A stretch of DNA of 64,000 bases from Aedes albopictus (GCF_035046485.1 NC_085137.1:446590334-446654333), one strand, 5' to 3'; numbered from the stretch's first letter, positions 22,239 to 33,600 are shown. Translations and numbers: made by a program. Notes: a model not told the origin generated them from the letters alone.

Positions 22239-22560
22239 TTATTTAAAGATTTTCTGAATCCATGGAGCAATTACTGAAGGAATCCAAGGATGGTTATAAA
22301 GATAAGTAGTTGAATTAATTTCTGAGGTAATTTTTATAAAAAAAATTTTGGAGGAAATTCCAAAGTAAGGAGTAATGTCCGAAGATATCCATGAATTGTT
22401 TTCATATGCGTCTCTTGATAAATTTCTTCTCAAAGAATTTCTGAAGGAATTACTAAAGTATTTCTGAAGGTATCCATAGATGAATTTCTGAAGAAATTTT
22501 TGTAAGATTTTCTAAATTAACTTATCGAGAAATTTCGGATAAATAGCAAGTGAAAATCCC

Positions 22561-23520
22561 TTCAGAAAATTGCCGTAATGTTTGATATTTTTTTAACCCG
22601 TACAGTTGTTTCCGGGGAGTTTGGGTGTTTATACTGATTGGAAGATAATTTTTATTTATCTCAAGAGCTGGTTACTCGGAGAGTATGTAACTTGAAGTAA
22701 CCTCGATGACACCACTGATTCCGAGTATAAGGGCCTCCCATATTTTTCTTGAAATATTTGATATGTCAAGATAAAAGATTCGTGAAAATCGGCCAACTTC
22801 ACCGAAAGCTACAATAGGACCCAAACAACAGGAAGCACACTCACCTTGCCGAGGAACTTGGTCGGTCTGGTCTCCTCCTCCTCCTCCAGCACACGGTCAT
22901 TCTTCATTCGTCGGAGTGAGTGAAAGTGAAATTGAATTGATAAGCTCATTTTAGCATGTGAGGGCCGATCGATCGTCCCCGCATGGCCCATCATCGTGTG
23001 ATATCACAAAGAAAGACCACAAAATTGCCCTCGAGGGGGTCCGACCAGTCGCCGCGGACCTTGATGCCGATTCTTCTGTGGTCGCAGTTTTCATAATAAT
23101 GGGCAGTGTCGGTCGCCCACCGCTGAGCCATTCTGTTGGTTTCGATTTTTGATTTTTCGGGCTTTGATTAGGTACCTGATTGTGGCTGGCGGTGGCGGTT
23201 GGGGACTGGGACCCGTTGGAGGTCGAATCGGTTTCACTTCCGTTGGTCGGCTGGAGACATAAATTAGTGCAAAATTGTTGGACGTATTGATGAAGAAATC
23301 AAGATCCATAATCAGCTTTTTTGAAAAGGGGAAGGATGTTGGCTCCGGTCATTTGGCGGTAATTGGATTGCCACTTCAAGAGGAAAAATGCTGATGCGTC
23401 ATAGAGCCATCATTAGACGGATGAAAACGAAAGTATAAAAACGAGAAGTTATGGTTTTATGCTTGATGGGCGGTTAATAACCTTGAATTGGAATACGGAT
23501 TTCGATCTATTTATTGAAGT
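22561..23520. other. Non-repetitive segment, possible host sequence
   Basis: The satellite ends and GC-richer, unique-looking sequence follows (22830-23280). It includes one candidate exon on the minus strand (22845-22907). Other frames here show no recognised domain. Confidence 0.4.
22845..22907 (-). CDS. Possible host exon ending in a consensus splice donor (tentative)
   Basis: On the minus strand an ATG at 22907-22905 opens MKNDRVLEEEEETRPTKFLG K, directly followed by AAG|GTGAGT, a consensus 5' splice site, in phase 0. The frame is open further upstream to 22994, so the exon could be longer or start at an acceptor instead. An acidic run followed by RPTKFLGK is not a family I recognise. 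No partner exon could be identified in the window. It could be chance. Confidence 0.2.
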
Positions 23521-23529
23521 CAGTTAAAC

Positions 23530-23888
23530 TTAAGGCGAAACTGGAAGCATTTCCTCACTTTTTGGTTTTTGATTTTTTTTATTAAATAACGAAGCAATAT
23601 TTTCAAAATCGGTTTTCGTGCACATGTAGAGTATGGATCAAGGTATCTTCTGAATTTTTTTTGTAGTGGAAAATGTTTTTCGTTTTTGCAGAAACCATTT
23701 TTGAACAAAATCTCACAAAAAAATGGTTTCTGCAAAAATGGAAAACATTTTACAACTCAAAAAAATCAGAAGATACCTTGATCCATACTCTACATGTGCA
23801 CGAAAACCGATTTTGAAAATATTGCTTCGTTATTTAATAAAAAAATGAAAAACCGAAAAAATTAGAAAATGCTTCCAGTTTCGCCTTA
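23530..23888. mobile_element. Near-perfect palindromic MITE with TTAA ends, ~359 bp
   Basis: It begins TTAAGGCGAAACTGGAAGCA and ends TGCTTCCAGTTTCGCCTTAA. The arms of ~170 bp are complementary with only occasional differences (for example TGGATCAAGGTATCTTCTGA and TCAGAAGATACCTTGATCCA), around a ~12-nt loop near 23709. TTAA at both edges suggests piggyBac-type mobilisation. Transcription from either side would give a long hairpin RNA. The minus frame 23520-23735 covers one arm and is not a gene. Confidence 0.92.
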
Positions 23889-25789
23889 AGATATGTTTAT
23901 GAACAGCATAAATTATGGAGCTTTGATACCCACAAAGGATTCAAAAATCAGTCCAACGAAAGCAGTTAAATGCTAATTTGACCTTATACTATAAATTAAG
24001 AAAACAATGTTCAATTTTTCTAGTTGAAGATTTAAATGTTCGTTGTTATTTTTTTTTTCAACAGAGAAACTTGCTTCAAAATAACAATGGAATTAGGAAA
24101 ATTAAAATTCTGAGTAAGGGTTTATTCATCTCCAAAAGTTGTAATTTTTACACATAAGAAAAAAAAAAACTATCAACTGGACTTCGCCGAACATACACTT
24201 ATATGCTCCTAAAGTAATGTGCCTCAATCTTTTCTAACTGCGGACAGCATCCGTTGCTAAGAGCCATCCGCTGACAATGTCCACACTCCAATAAGGAAAG
24301 TATTAATCAATTTCTCTCTACCTTTGATCGGAACTATGATTTCTCAACGCGCCTACACATGCCCATTCCCGACTAGCCCAAGACCAAATCCAATGCACTT
24401 CAAGAGCCGCCGGGCCGTGTTTCATTGAAAGCCGACCGACGACGACGATGACGGTCCAACCACTTTCGCGTTCTTCAAACAGGGAAATGCCGCTGCTTGG
24501 CGGAACGCGCGCGCACTCACTCACAAATTATTACACATTAGATATTCGCATAATTTATGAGCCATTGGGGGACCGCCACCAACAAGGGAACCTAGTCAGC
24601 CAACGTAAGACCAAGATGCAATTCCTACTAGGCCAGCAGCCAGCGGTTCCTCGATTCCCTTTCACTTGGGAGATGATTTCTATCGGAGGCGAGCTGCCTT
24701 TTCTGGACGGTCACATTGAGTGCTGGTGAGGGTAGGCTTTTTGATGCGCCCGTAAAACGCACAATATTCACCATAGCTAACAAAACCATCAATGATTAGA
24801 GTATTTATCAATACCTGACATTTTTTACTTTATTTCAAGTCAAGAATAAAACTAATTTTTGAATATGGGTCCTTAGGAACACAAATCGAAAGGAACGTAT
24901 GTGTAAATTACTGTGACTTATGACTTATGGCGTATACAGTGGTAGATATTCGTTTAGCCGAGACTCAAAAATTTTCAAAAAAGTGTCAGGGAACTCATAC
25001 AAAAAAAATTAAATTTTTTAAATTTATCGCAACGATAGTATATATAGTACTGTTTTATGAAAACACTGAATCAAAAACGAGGGAAAAAACTTTGAAATGT
25101 CATTTTTTGCCTAGACATTCGTTTAGCCGAGGTAAATGAAAAAATGGTTTTCAATACATTTTTTGCAATTTCGTGCGCATATTTCGAACATATACCCAAG
25201 GCATTTAGTTTGTGACGTGTTAGCAAGATAATTGACCTTAAAAGTTAACCTATTTGTGAAATTCAGAGAAATGTTTCAAAAAATAGTCCCGATAAAAAGA
25301 AACGATGATAAATTAGTTTATGTAGGAAAAATGCTTTCTGTTAACACTCAAATGTAAGCTAGATTAGTTGTTTTGGAAATATGGCGTAGAATTATTGTTG
25401 AAAATGTTTGCATAGATAATCTTGAGAAAATTAAGTATATAGGTTTTCGGTTGATTAATCATCAAAATGGGATTGATAAATGCTTAAATAATAGTTCTTT
25501 GTAAGAATAAAGACGTATCCTAATGCCTCTGAAGTATAACTGTGTAATATGAGCATTAATAAATAATATAAAATACTACCAAGCGAAAGAACTACAAGAA
25601 GAGCGAAGCACCGAAGCACCTACTGTGGGCGGCATTGGTGCAAAACAACCAACGTCAGACCGATCCACCGATCAGGTGGCAGTAACAACGAATGAATCAT
25701 TCTCAACGAAATCAGTGAGCCTTTTCAAAATCTCATCCAACAATGTACGTCCAAATTGTACTTCGACAGAATATATGTTTCCCCGTCTC
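23889..25789. other. Mixed AT-rich and non-repetitive stretch
   Basis: 23900-24200 is AT-rich with nothing recognisable. 24230-24760 is GC-richer and unlike any repeat here; its 93-codon frame (24448-24729) has no known domain. 24930-25140 is flanked by two ATTCGTTTAGCCGAG sequences in the same orientation, 24946 and 25118, possibly remnants of an old element. No gene is supported. Confidence 0.35.
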
Positions 25790-26340
25790 TTGTCCCAGCT
25801 CTACGTACATCTGCATATTTTGCTGCCTGCCGAATCTAAAGAGATCATATGGCCGTGGGTTTTGGTCCCTTCGTACTTATGTGCTGATTGACGAGAATTT
25901 GGAAGAGTTTGAACTAAAGTGGAATGAGAGAACGTCGGCACTTTGATAGTTGGATGACGTGGTGGGTGGATTTTGTAAAACCGAAGATTATTAGTTTCTT
26001 TAAATGGAAAACAAACATAGCTTTCCTAGAGTTTCATACAGCCAATGAACTCTTGTACCTTTATGGCAATCCACAGGTAATAGTTGAAGTGAATAAAATA
26101 AAGGGTAAGATGTTGAACCTACAAAGTGGGCATTCAAAAGCTTTTGAAGGTATAAATGAAACACTATTTGCAGGAGAAAAAGTATCCTCGTTTCAACTGG
26201 GTGATCCAGTACGAAATAAAAACAACAGCGCGATAAGATCAATCAAACATGAGAATAAAGGACTCGATAACTCTGCTGAAATCGAGAGACATGTCTGTCA
26301 GTATTTTCAAACGCTCTATGGAAATGACAACTTACTGTAG
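25790..26340 (+). pseudogene. L1-like non-LTR retrotransposon, 5' half fragment (end of EN and linker)
   Basis: The frame 25924-26340 contains FDSWMTWWVDFVKPKI, a basic segment, FAGEKVSSFQLG and ERHVCQYFQTLYGN. This is the usual order of the linker between endonuclease and RT in L1/Tx1-type elements. Just upstream in another frame (25743-25946) GRGFWSLRTYVLIDENLEEF..KWNE supplies the preceding block, so at least one frameshift is present. The RT domain is missing here but is found in the same orientation at 35850-37444. Clade assignment is by motif order only. Confidence 0.7.
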
Positions 26341-26344
26341 AAAG

Positions 26345-26569
26345 AACTCGGGATATTGAAATGCAAAAAAAAATAATAACAATAAACTGTGAAAACTGAT
26401 TTAAATTGAACTTTCAATATTTCACGAAAAGAATTATCCACTAACAGGCAGAATTTAGCAACATATGATTTGGGTTGACTATTAAGCTGATTATCTCTCA
26501 TGCATCTCATAAAAATCGGGTATGGAATTGACGGCCTATAAATATGGTACCATTTCAATATCCCGAGTT
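26345..26569. mobile_element. MITE with AACTCGGGATATTGAAATG inverted ends
   Basis: AACTCGGGATATTGAAATG at 26345-26363 is the exact complement of 26551-26569. The ~225-bp body is AT-rich and non-coding. A clean TSD could not be read. It lies immediately after the truncated L1-like linker. Confidence 0.85.
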
Positions 26570-26796
26570 TGTTCTACACTTACCTGCAAACACTAAATTT
26601 CCATGCAGTAAGTCGATTCCTCCCAAATGTCCATCAAATTTCAGCATTTAAAATTAAGTGTGTGCAAATTAACTTTAATAATTTATGACTACATCGTAGT
26701 AAACGATATTCCGATGTTTTGTTGCGACGAACTTGGCTTATTCGCAAAAGCGTTCGAGTGAATTCGCAAAGTGTCAATTGAATTCGTATAATTGCG
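26570..26796. other. AT-rich spacer between MITE and RTE copy B
   Basis: No gene or internal repeat is recognised. Confidence 0.3.
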
Positions 26797-28249
26797 TACT
26801 TACGGTGGAGAAGCACTGGTGAGAGCACTGGGTCATTACCAAGATTTGGGAGGAGGAAGTATTACCGGAGGAATGGATGGAAGGTATCGTGTGCCCCATC
26901 TACAAAAAGGGCGACAAGTTGGATTGCGGAAACTACCGCGCGATCACACTACTGAGCGCTGCCTACAAGATACTCTCTCAAATTTTATGCCGCCATCTAT
27001 CACCGATTGCAAGAGAGTTCGTGGGGCAATATCAGGCTGGATTTATGGGTGAACGCGCTACAACGGACCAGATGTTCGCCATCCGCCAGGTGTTGCAGAA
27101 ATGCCGCGAATACAACGTGCCCACACATCACTTGTTCATCGATTTCAAATCGGCGTATGATACAATCGATCGAGAACAGCTATGGCAGATTATGCACGAA
27201 TACGGATTCCCGGATAAACTGATACGGTTGATCAAGGCGACGATGGATCGAGTGATGTGCGTAGTTCGAGTATCAGGGACACTCTCGAGTCCCTTCGAAT
27301 CTCGCAGAGGGTTACGGCAAGGTGATGGTCTTTCGTGCTTGCTGTTCAACATTGCTTTGGAGGGTGTAATAAGAAGAGCGGGGATAAACACGAGTGGGAC
27401 GATTTTCATGAAGTCCGTTCAGCTGCTTGGTTTCGCCGATGATATTGATATTATTGCTCGTAAATTTGAGACGATGGCGGAAACGTACATCCGACTAAAG
27501 AGTGAAGCCAGGCGAATCGGATTAGTCATTAATGTGTCGACGACAAAGTACGTGATGGCAAAGGGCTCCAGGGAGGAATCACCGCGCCCGCCACCCCGAA
27601 TTTATATCGACGGTGATGAAATCGAGGCGGTTGAAGAATTCGTGTACTTGGGCTCACTGGTGACCGCCGACAACGACACCAGCAGAGAAATTCAGAGGCG
27701 CATTGTGGCAGGAAATCGTGCTTACTTTGGACTCCGCAGAACTGTACGATCGAAGAAAGTTCGCCGTAACACGAAGTTAACCATCTACAAAACGCTGATT
27801 AGACCGGTCGTCCTCTATGGGCACGAAACATGGACCCTTCGTGCAGAGGACCAACGCGCCCTTGGAGTTTTCGAACGGAAGGTGTTGCGTACCATCTACG
27901 GCGGAGTGCAGATGGAAGACGGGACTTGGAGAAGGCGAATGAACCACGAGTTGCATCAGCTGCTGGGAGAACCAACCATCGTCCATACCGCGAAAATCGG
28001 GAGGCTACGGTGGGCGGGTCACGTCATCAGGATGTCGGATAGCAACCCGACTAAAATGGTTCTCGAGAGTCATCCGACCGGTACAAGAAGACGTGGAGCG
28101 CAGCGAGCTAGGTGGGTCGACCAAGTGGAGGACGATCTGCGGACCCTACACAGAGTACGGAACTGGAGACAAACAGCCATGGACCGAGTGGAATGGAGGC
28201 GGCTACTATGTACAGCAGAGGTCACCCCGGCCTTAGCCTGACCGGTAAG
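26797..28249 (+). mobile_element. 5'-truncated RTE retrotransposon, copy B
   Basis: The sequence is nearly identical to the 3' 1.45 kb of RTE copy C (48328-49777). It starts abruptly at ACGGTGGAGAAGCACTGGTG and ends in the GACCGGTAAGGTAAG tail. Abrupt 5' truncation is the normal outcome of incomplete target-primed reverse transcription. Close to its 5' end, ACACT (present in copy C at ~48354) is missing, which shifts the frame of the first few codons. The hAT-like MITE at 28258 lies right in its tail. Confidence 0.92.
26877..28241 (+). CDS. RTE reverse transcriptase, 3' part (truncated copy B)
   Basis: Open frame of 454 codons. It covers the RT domain from NYRAITLLSAAYKILSQI through FIDFKSAYDT (motif A), GLRQGDGLSCLLFNIALE (motif B) and GFADDIDII (catalytic motif C), then the C-terminal GHETWTL and WAGHVIRM region. 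The endonuclease and linker are absent because the element is truncated, so it cannot retrotranspose on its own. The RT core is undamaged, unlike copy C, which has two stops in motif A. Confidence 0.9.
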   Translation: MEGIVCPIYKKGDKLDCGNYRAITLLSAAYKILSQILCRHLSPIAREFVGQYQAGFMGERATTDQMFAIRQVLQKCREYNVPTHHLFIDFKSAYDTIDREQLWQIMHEYGFPDKLIRLIKATMDRVMCVVRVSGTLSSPFESRRGLRQGDGLSCLLFNIALEGVIRRAGINTSGTIFMKSVQLLGFADDIDIIARKFETMAETYIRLKSEARRIGLVINVSTTKYVMAKGSREESPRPPPRIYIDGDEIEAVEEFVYLGSLVTADNDTSREIQRRIVAGNRAYFGLRRTVRSKKVRRNTKLTIYKTLIRPVVLYGHETWTLRAEDQRALGVFERKVLRTIYGGVQMEDGTWRRRMNHELHQLLGEPTIVHTAKIGRLRWAGHVIRMSDSNPTKMVLESHPTGTRRRGAQRARWVDQVEDDLRTLHRVRNWRQTAMDRVEWRRLLCTAEVTPALA

Positions 28250-28257
28250 GTAAGCAT

Positions 28258-28433
28258 TAGAGTGGGTCAACGTTGTATGGAGAAACTTTAAATTTGATTG
28301 TATCATCCCGGAACAAAGCTTTTTCAACCTATATTAGCGCCTAAAACAACTGTGCAAAATTTGGGAGCGATTGGTTGCGCCCCCGTATTCCGCATTGCGA
28401 TTGAAATTTGTATGGAAGTTAGTATGGGAAAAC
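28258..28433. mobile_element. hAT-like foldback MITE, left arm (split by the I-clade element)
   Basis: It begins TAGAGTGGGTCAAC. The preceding 8 bp GTAAGCAT (28250-28257) recur directly after the right end (35215-35222). GTAAGCAT fits the hAT target pattern nTnnnnAn. The arm (AACTGTGCAAAATTTGGGAG, ATTCCGCATTGCGATTGAAA) is the complement of 35070-35200. The MITE sits in the tail of RTE copy B. Confidence 0.9.
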
Positions 28434-28468
28434 TCATTCCCTGTTGTGCATTTGGACGAGTCGGACGT
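28434..28468 (+). promoter_or_regulatory. Internal Pol II promoter: Inr plus DPE
   Basis: TCATTC at 28434-28439 matches the arthropod initiator TCAKTY. Taking its A (28436) as +1, GGACGT lies at +28 to +33 (28463-28468) and matches the downstream promoter element RGWYVT exactly. No TATA box is needed in this arrangement. It lets a full-length copy carry its own promoter into each new site, as known for the Drosophila I factor and jockey. Confidence 0.8.
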
Positions 28469-29242
28469 GTGCTCCGTATCTCACCACGCGATAGACCTCG
28501 TAGAAGTAGAGTTTTTTCCCCCGCAATTGCGGAAGGTTTTTTATATCGTGCGTTCTCCTGCTTGTGCGAAGTGTAGTGTCGCAAGGTGGTATCCAGCGCA
28601 ACGCGGAAGCGAGGTGCTTGCATCATCGTACATCAAGGTCAACGAATAATCGCATCCAAAAGTCATCATTATCGCCATCATCAGCCCCTCCGTCAACAAA
28701 GAGGACGGCGGCGACGGGTGCGAAGGCAGACGCGATGGACAGCTTTACCATCTGCCTGCCTGTGATAAATATCTACCTGCTCCGGTCAGATAAGTATCAC
28801 TCTTTCGATACACTCTTTTGTCCGCCCAATTTGTTTTGATCGCTTTTGTCTATTGTATCCCCAGTCCACATTCGACCACGTGCTTTTTTTTGACATCCAT
28901 AACAGTGGTTCCCAAACTACTGTATACGGGTAAGGGTGTACAAACTGTAAATAACAGAACATTTTTTTTTGTTTTTTTTTATTAGCTATTTTTTTTTTTT
29001 CAATACCGTTTTTTTTGCATCCTACAGGGTGCGCTAAAAAAAACATAAGAATTGAATTCGTATATTATTAGTACAAGTTTTTTTTTTTTGCTTTATTTTT
29101 TATTTTCTATATATTATTAATATTGTTTGGTTTACAAACCAAACAGTTGTCGTCCTAAGGAAGAAAGTGCACTGTAAATACTTTAAGGTTTTTCTCTTCC
29201 CCTTTTGCACTTTTGAGTTATTTTCCATAAATTTGTTTCCAC
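28440..29242 (+). other. 5' UTR of the I-clade element
   Basis: This is an ~800-nt leader between the promoter and ORF1. It is GC-richer to 28860, then very T-rich (28880-29140). Short frames on both strands (28298-28839) have no domains and are unlikely to be translated products of interest. Confidence 0.7.
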
Positions 29243-30610
29243 ATGGACGATTCGATTGGAGGCGAAACGCCTCCCAATGATATCATTGCTCGTACGCGGT
29301 TTTATCAGCCATCTTCGCCTGGACCTTGGGTTGTCTATTTCCGGCGCAAATGCAAACCATTGAATATGCTTTCGATTTCTCGAGAGCTGACGCGTAAGTA
29401 TCCTGGGACCGTTATTCACCAAGTGAAAGCATCCAAGCTGCGTGTTACCGCACCTAGCTACAAAGCAGCAAATGAAATTGCTCAACACGAAGCGTTTACT
29501 GTTGAATACGCGGTCTATGTGCCAGCACGAGAAGTGGAGGTGGAGGGGAAGATCCTCGACGAAATGCTGACATGTGAGGACATCAAGACCGGCTTTGGTC
29601 GATTCAAAAATAGGTCAATTCCTGATGTGGCTATCCTAGACTGTAAACGCTTATCTAAGGTTTCCATGGAAGGAAATAAAAAGGTGTACTCGCCTTCAGC
29701 GTTTTTTCGAGTGACTTTTCCAGGTTCCGTCCTCCCGGAATTTGTTGTAATTGATGGTGGTTTTTACCCAGTGCATCTTTTTAGGCCGAAGGTTTTTAAT
29801 TGTACCAAATGCAAGCAGTTTGGTCACAGTGATAGCTTTTGCGACAACAAGCCCCGTTGTGGCAAATGCAACCAAGCTCACTTGGAGGACTCTTGCACAC
29901 AGGAAGCGGAAAAATGTAGCTACTGTGGCGGAGATCCACACGACTTGCAAGTTTGCCCGGCTTACAAAAGACGCATTCGAAATGAGAGTCGCTCTATCAT
30001 AAAGCGCTCCAAACAGACATATGCGGAGATGGTGAAATCTTTTAAAACACCAGATTCCGTGTCTGAATCAGCTGTCCCAGTTGAAAATCCCTATCAGGAG
30101 TTGTCTTCCGATGATCAGGACGATGGCGAAACTGATGAGGGTGGATCTCTTTCGGAGGTACACGCACCTGGAAAAAGGAAGTCATCATCTTCCCCGGGAT
30201 TGCGCCGAAAGGTCTTTTTAAAGTCTTCCCTCAAAAGTTTGCCTAATGATAAAGGAGACGGGGTAAACTTAAAAACTCCGAAGAATCAGGTTCCTCTAGC
30301 TTCAGCTCCATGTTGTAGCAAGAACCTGTCACCCCCGTCTCCGCCTGTTAAATACACTTCAAAGAGAAATAATCGACAAGGTAGCAAGAAAAAAGCTACC
30401 AAAGTTCCTCGCAGTTCAAGCAAGCCTCCTAGACCCAAGCGAGGACTGTTTACTTTTAGGGTTCTCGTGGATCGCTTATATAATGCCCTCAGCCTTCCAG
30501 AAACATTAAGAGGCATTATTGATATGTTTATACCTACAGTAGAAGAATATTTTCGGAATCTGACACAATCATGGCCCCTCCTTGCTGCGATCATATCTTT
30601 CGATGGATAA
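29243..30610 (+). CDS. I-clade ORF1 (gag-like RNA-binding protein)
   Basis: 455 residues starting at the first ATG after the leader (context CCACATGGA). ORF1 proteins of this type coat the element RNA and form ribonucleoprotein particles. Three zinc knuckles run at residues ~187-238: CTKCKQFGHSDSFC (CX2CX4HX4C), CGKCNQAHLEDSC (CX2CX3HX4C) and CSYCGGDPHDLQVC (CX2CX4HX4C). An RRM-like N-terminal half (~residues 25-170) precedes them. A charged, Ser/Lys-rich region (300-410) follows, then a conserved hydrophobic tail (VLVDRLYNALSLPETLRGII..). The stop codon overlaps the ORF2 start. Length and order match I-clade gag proteins. Confidence 0.9.
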   Translation: MDDSIGGETPPNDIIARTRFYQPSSPGPWVVYFRRKCKPLNMLSISRELTRKYPGTVIHQVKASKLRVTAPSYKAANEIAQHEAFTVEYAVYVPAREVEVEGKILDEMLTCEDIKTGFGRFKNRSIPDVAILDCKRLSKVSMEGNKKVYSPSAFFRVTFPGSVLPEFVVIDGGFYPVHLFRPKVFNCTKCKQFGHSDSFCDNKPRCGKCNQAHLEDSCTQEAEKCSYCGGDPHDLQVCPAYKRRIRNESRSIIKRSKQTYAEMVKSFKTPDSVSESAVPVENPYQELSSDDQDDGETDEGGSLSEVHAPGKRKSSSSPGLRRKVFLKSSLKSLPNDKGDGVNLKTPKNQVPLASAPCCSKNLSPPSPPVKYTSKRNNRQGSKKKATKVPRSSSKPPRPKRGLFTFRVLVDRLYNALSLPETLRGIIDMFIPTVEEYFRNLTQSWPLLAAIISFDG

Positions 30611-33600
30611 TTCATCAAGTGAGGTACAAGATATGATCACTGTGCTACAGTGGAACTGTCATAGTCTAAAACCTAAATTAGACCTGTTTAAGTTTTTGAT
30701 TCACAACTCTGATTGTGATATTTTTGCCCTTTGTGAAACATGGCTTTCTTCTGAAGATGAACTCAACTTCCACGATTTTAACATTATACGCCAGGATAGA
30801 GATGACCATTATGGGGGAGTTCTTTTGGGGATCAAAAAGACTTACTCATTTTATAGAATTCCAATCGCGACTCATCCTGGCGTAGAAATCGTCGCTTGCC
30901 AAATAAACGTAAAGGGTAAAGAACTTTGCGTAGCTTCCGTTTACATTCCTCCAAGAATTTCAATTAACCGCCGTCATCTTTGGAATGCGGTTTCTGCACT
31001 ATCACATCCAGTTTTAATTCTGGGTGATATGAACGCGCATGGTACAGGGTGGGGCGAACCATATGACGATAATAGAGCGGCCATTTTCTATGATTTGTGC
31101 GACGATTTCAATTTGAACATTTTAAATACAGGTGAAGTGACACGTATTGCATCTGACGGCAAAGAAAGTCGTCTCGACCTATCACTGGGGTCAAGTTCAC
31201 TATCATTCGATTGCTTGTGGAAGGTAATCGAGGATCCTCATGGTAGTGATCACTTACCCATTATAACCACCATAAAGCATAATAGTGAAAGGTCAGACCA
31301 TCCAATTCAGGTTCCTTTTGACCTCACAAGGAATATCGATTGGCAAAAGTATGCAGAAGCGGTATCTTTTGGCATCGAATCATTCAATCCCCTCCCACCT
31401 TTGGATGAGTATCGATTCCTGTCTGAACTGATATATAAGAGTGCATTAGAATCACAAAAACGACGTGTTCCAAGTGCAACCTTCAAAAGAAGACCAGCCA
31501 CACTAGGTTGGGATGATGATTGCACCCAGTTGTATCTTAAGAAATCTGATGCTTTCAAAACTTTTCGTAGGCACGGTACCTCAGATCTTTATCAAGAGTA
31601 CGCAAAGCTCGAAAGACAGCTGAGAAACCTGCTGAAAGCGAAGAAGCGTAGTTATTGGCGACACTTCATTGAGGGTCTCTCAAGAGAAACTTCAATGACA
31701 ACGCTTTGGAGAGTGGCTCGCAACATGCGAAACCGCTCTTCTTTCAATGAGAGTGACGAATACTCCAACCGTTGGATATTCAGCTTTGCGAAAAAGGTCT
31801 GCCCAGACTCAGTCCCAGCACAACCGATTTCTTGGGAAACATCCCCAAGAGACGGTTCTCTGGACAGACCCTTCACTATGCTGGAACTTTCTATGGCTCT
31901 TCTTTCATCAAACAATTCCGCTCCGGGACGCGATATGATCAAGTTCAATCTTCTAAAGAATCTCCCAGATGTCGCGAAAAGACGATTACTGGACCTGTTC
32001 AACTCATTCATGGAGAACAACATCGTTCCGCATGATTGGAGACAGGTCAAAGTAATAGCTATTCAAAAGCCTGGTAAACCAGCGTCTGATCATAATTCAT
32101 ACCGCCCAATTGCTATGTTATCATGTTTAAGGAAATTGTTGGAAAAAATGATCCTATCACGACTCGATCATTGGGTCGAATCGAATAACTTGCTTTCAAA
32201 TACACAGTTCGGGTTTCGCAAGGGCAAAGGAACAAACGATTGTCTAGCGTTGCTTTCAACAGATATTCAACTGGCCTTTGCGGAAAAGGAGCAACTGGCT
32301 TCAGTTTTCTTGGATATTAAGGGCGCCTTTGATTCAGTTTCCATAGGAATATTGTCAGAAAAACTGCACAATAGTGGACTTCCAGGAATTTTAAATAATT
32401 TCTTGTATAATTTGTTGTCAGAAAAACATATGAGCTTCAATCTCGGACAACTGACAACTTCCAGAATAAGTTACATGGGCCTACCCCAAGGCTCATGTTT
32501 AAGTCCCTTGCTTTATAATTTTTACGTGAAAGACATTGATAGTTGCTTGGAAGGACAATGCACGCTAAGACAACTTGCAGATGATGCTGTGGTTTCTCTA
32601 AAAGGCCCACATGCAGAAATGTTGCAAAGAGCATTGCAAAATTCTCTAAATAATCTGTCAATCTGGGCAAGAGATTTAGGGATCGAGTTTGCTCCGCAAA
32701 AAACTCAATTGGTTGTGTTTTCTAGAAAGCGGAACCCAGCCCAACTGAAACTCAATCTTTTGGGAATAGAAATCGACCAGTCTTTGACTTCGAAATACCT
32801 TGGGGTCTGGTTTGATTCAAAAGGCACTTGGGGTACCCAAATCAAATATTTGGTGCAAAAATGTCAACAAAGGATCAATTTTCTACGCACAATTACCGGA
32901 ACATGGTGGGGTGCTCACCCGGAAGACCTCATAAAACTTTACAAAACGACTATTCTCTCTGTTATTGAGTATGGCTCTTTCTGCTTCCACTCAGCAGCAA
33001 ACTGCCACCTAATAAAGTTGGAACGAATTCAATACCGTTGTTTGCGTATTGCTCTCGGCTGTATGCACTCAACGCATAATGCGAGCCTTGAGGTCCTGGC
33101 AGGGGTGAAACCTCTCCAGAACCGATTCTGGGAGCTCTCGCTAAGGTTACTTATCAAGTGTGGAGTGAGCAACACACTTGTCATTGAAAATTTCGAAGAA
33201 ATGCTCAGTCTGAACACTCAATCAAAATTCATGAGAATCTATCTGTTCTACATGTCATCTGATATAAGCCTACCAAGTTATAATCCTCCCCGTGTACACT
33301 TCACTAATGACAGTTCCTCTGTTAAATACGATCTGTCCATGAAACAAGCTATTCATGGAATACCAGATCAACTTCGATGTATATCTATTCCTCGCATTTT
33401 TAACGAAAAGTACCAAAATGTCAATTCCTGTAAGAGATTCTTCACTGATGGGTCTCGCATAAATGGATCCACTGGTTTCGGTGTTTTCAATGAAAATTTC
33501 ACCGCCTTCCGCAAACTTCAGGAACCTTGTTCGGTTTATGTTGCTGAGCTGGCAGCAATCAACTTCGCTTTGGGGATGATTTCCAACATGCCCGTAGACC

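Larger units (their letters stand above)
19745..22560. repeat. Degenerate GAATTCCT-type satellite, large block
   Basis: About 2.8 kb of short diverged units (AATTTCTGAAGGAATT, TTCCTGGAGGAATTC and complements). It contains a ~240-bp segmental duplication (20465-20700 repeated at 20982-21222) and a perfect hairpin (22183-22238). All open frames (20129-20389, 22033-22257 and their minus counterparts) are low complexity. Confidence 0.85.

Noticed and set aside
25790..26340. Host gene encoding a novel 138-residue protein
   Set aside because: Motif order matches the EN-RT linker of an L1-like retroelement, with the rest found at 35850-37444.
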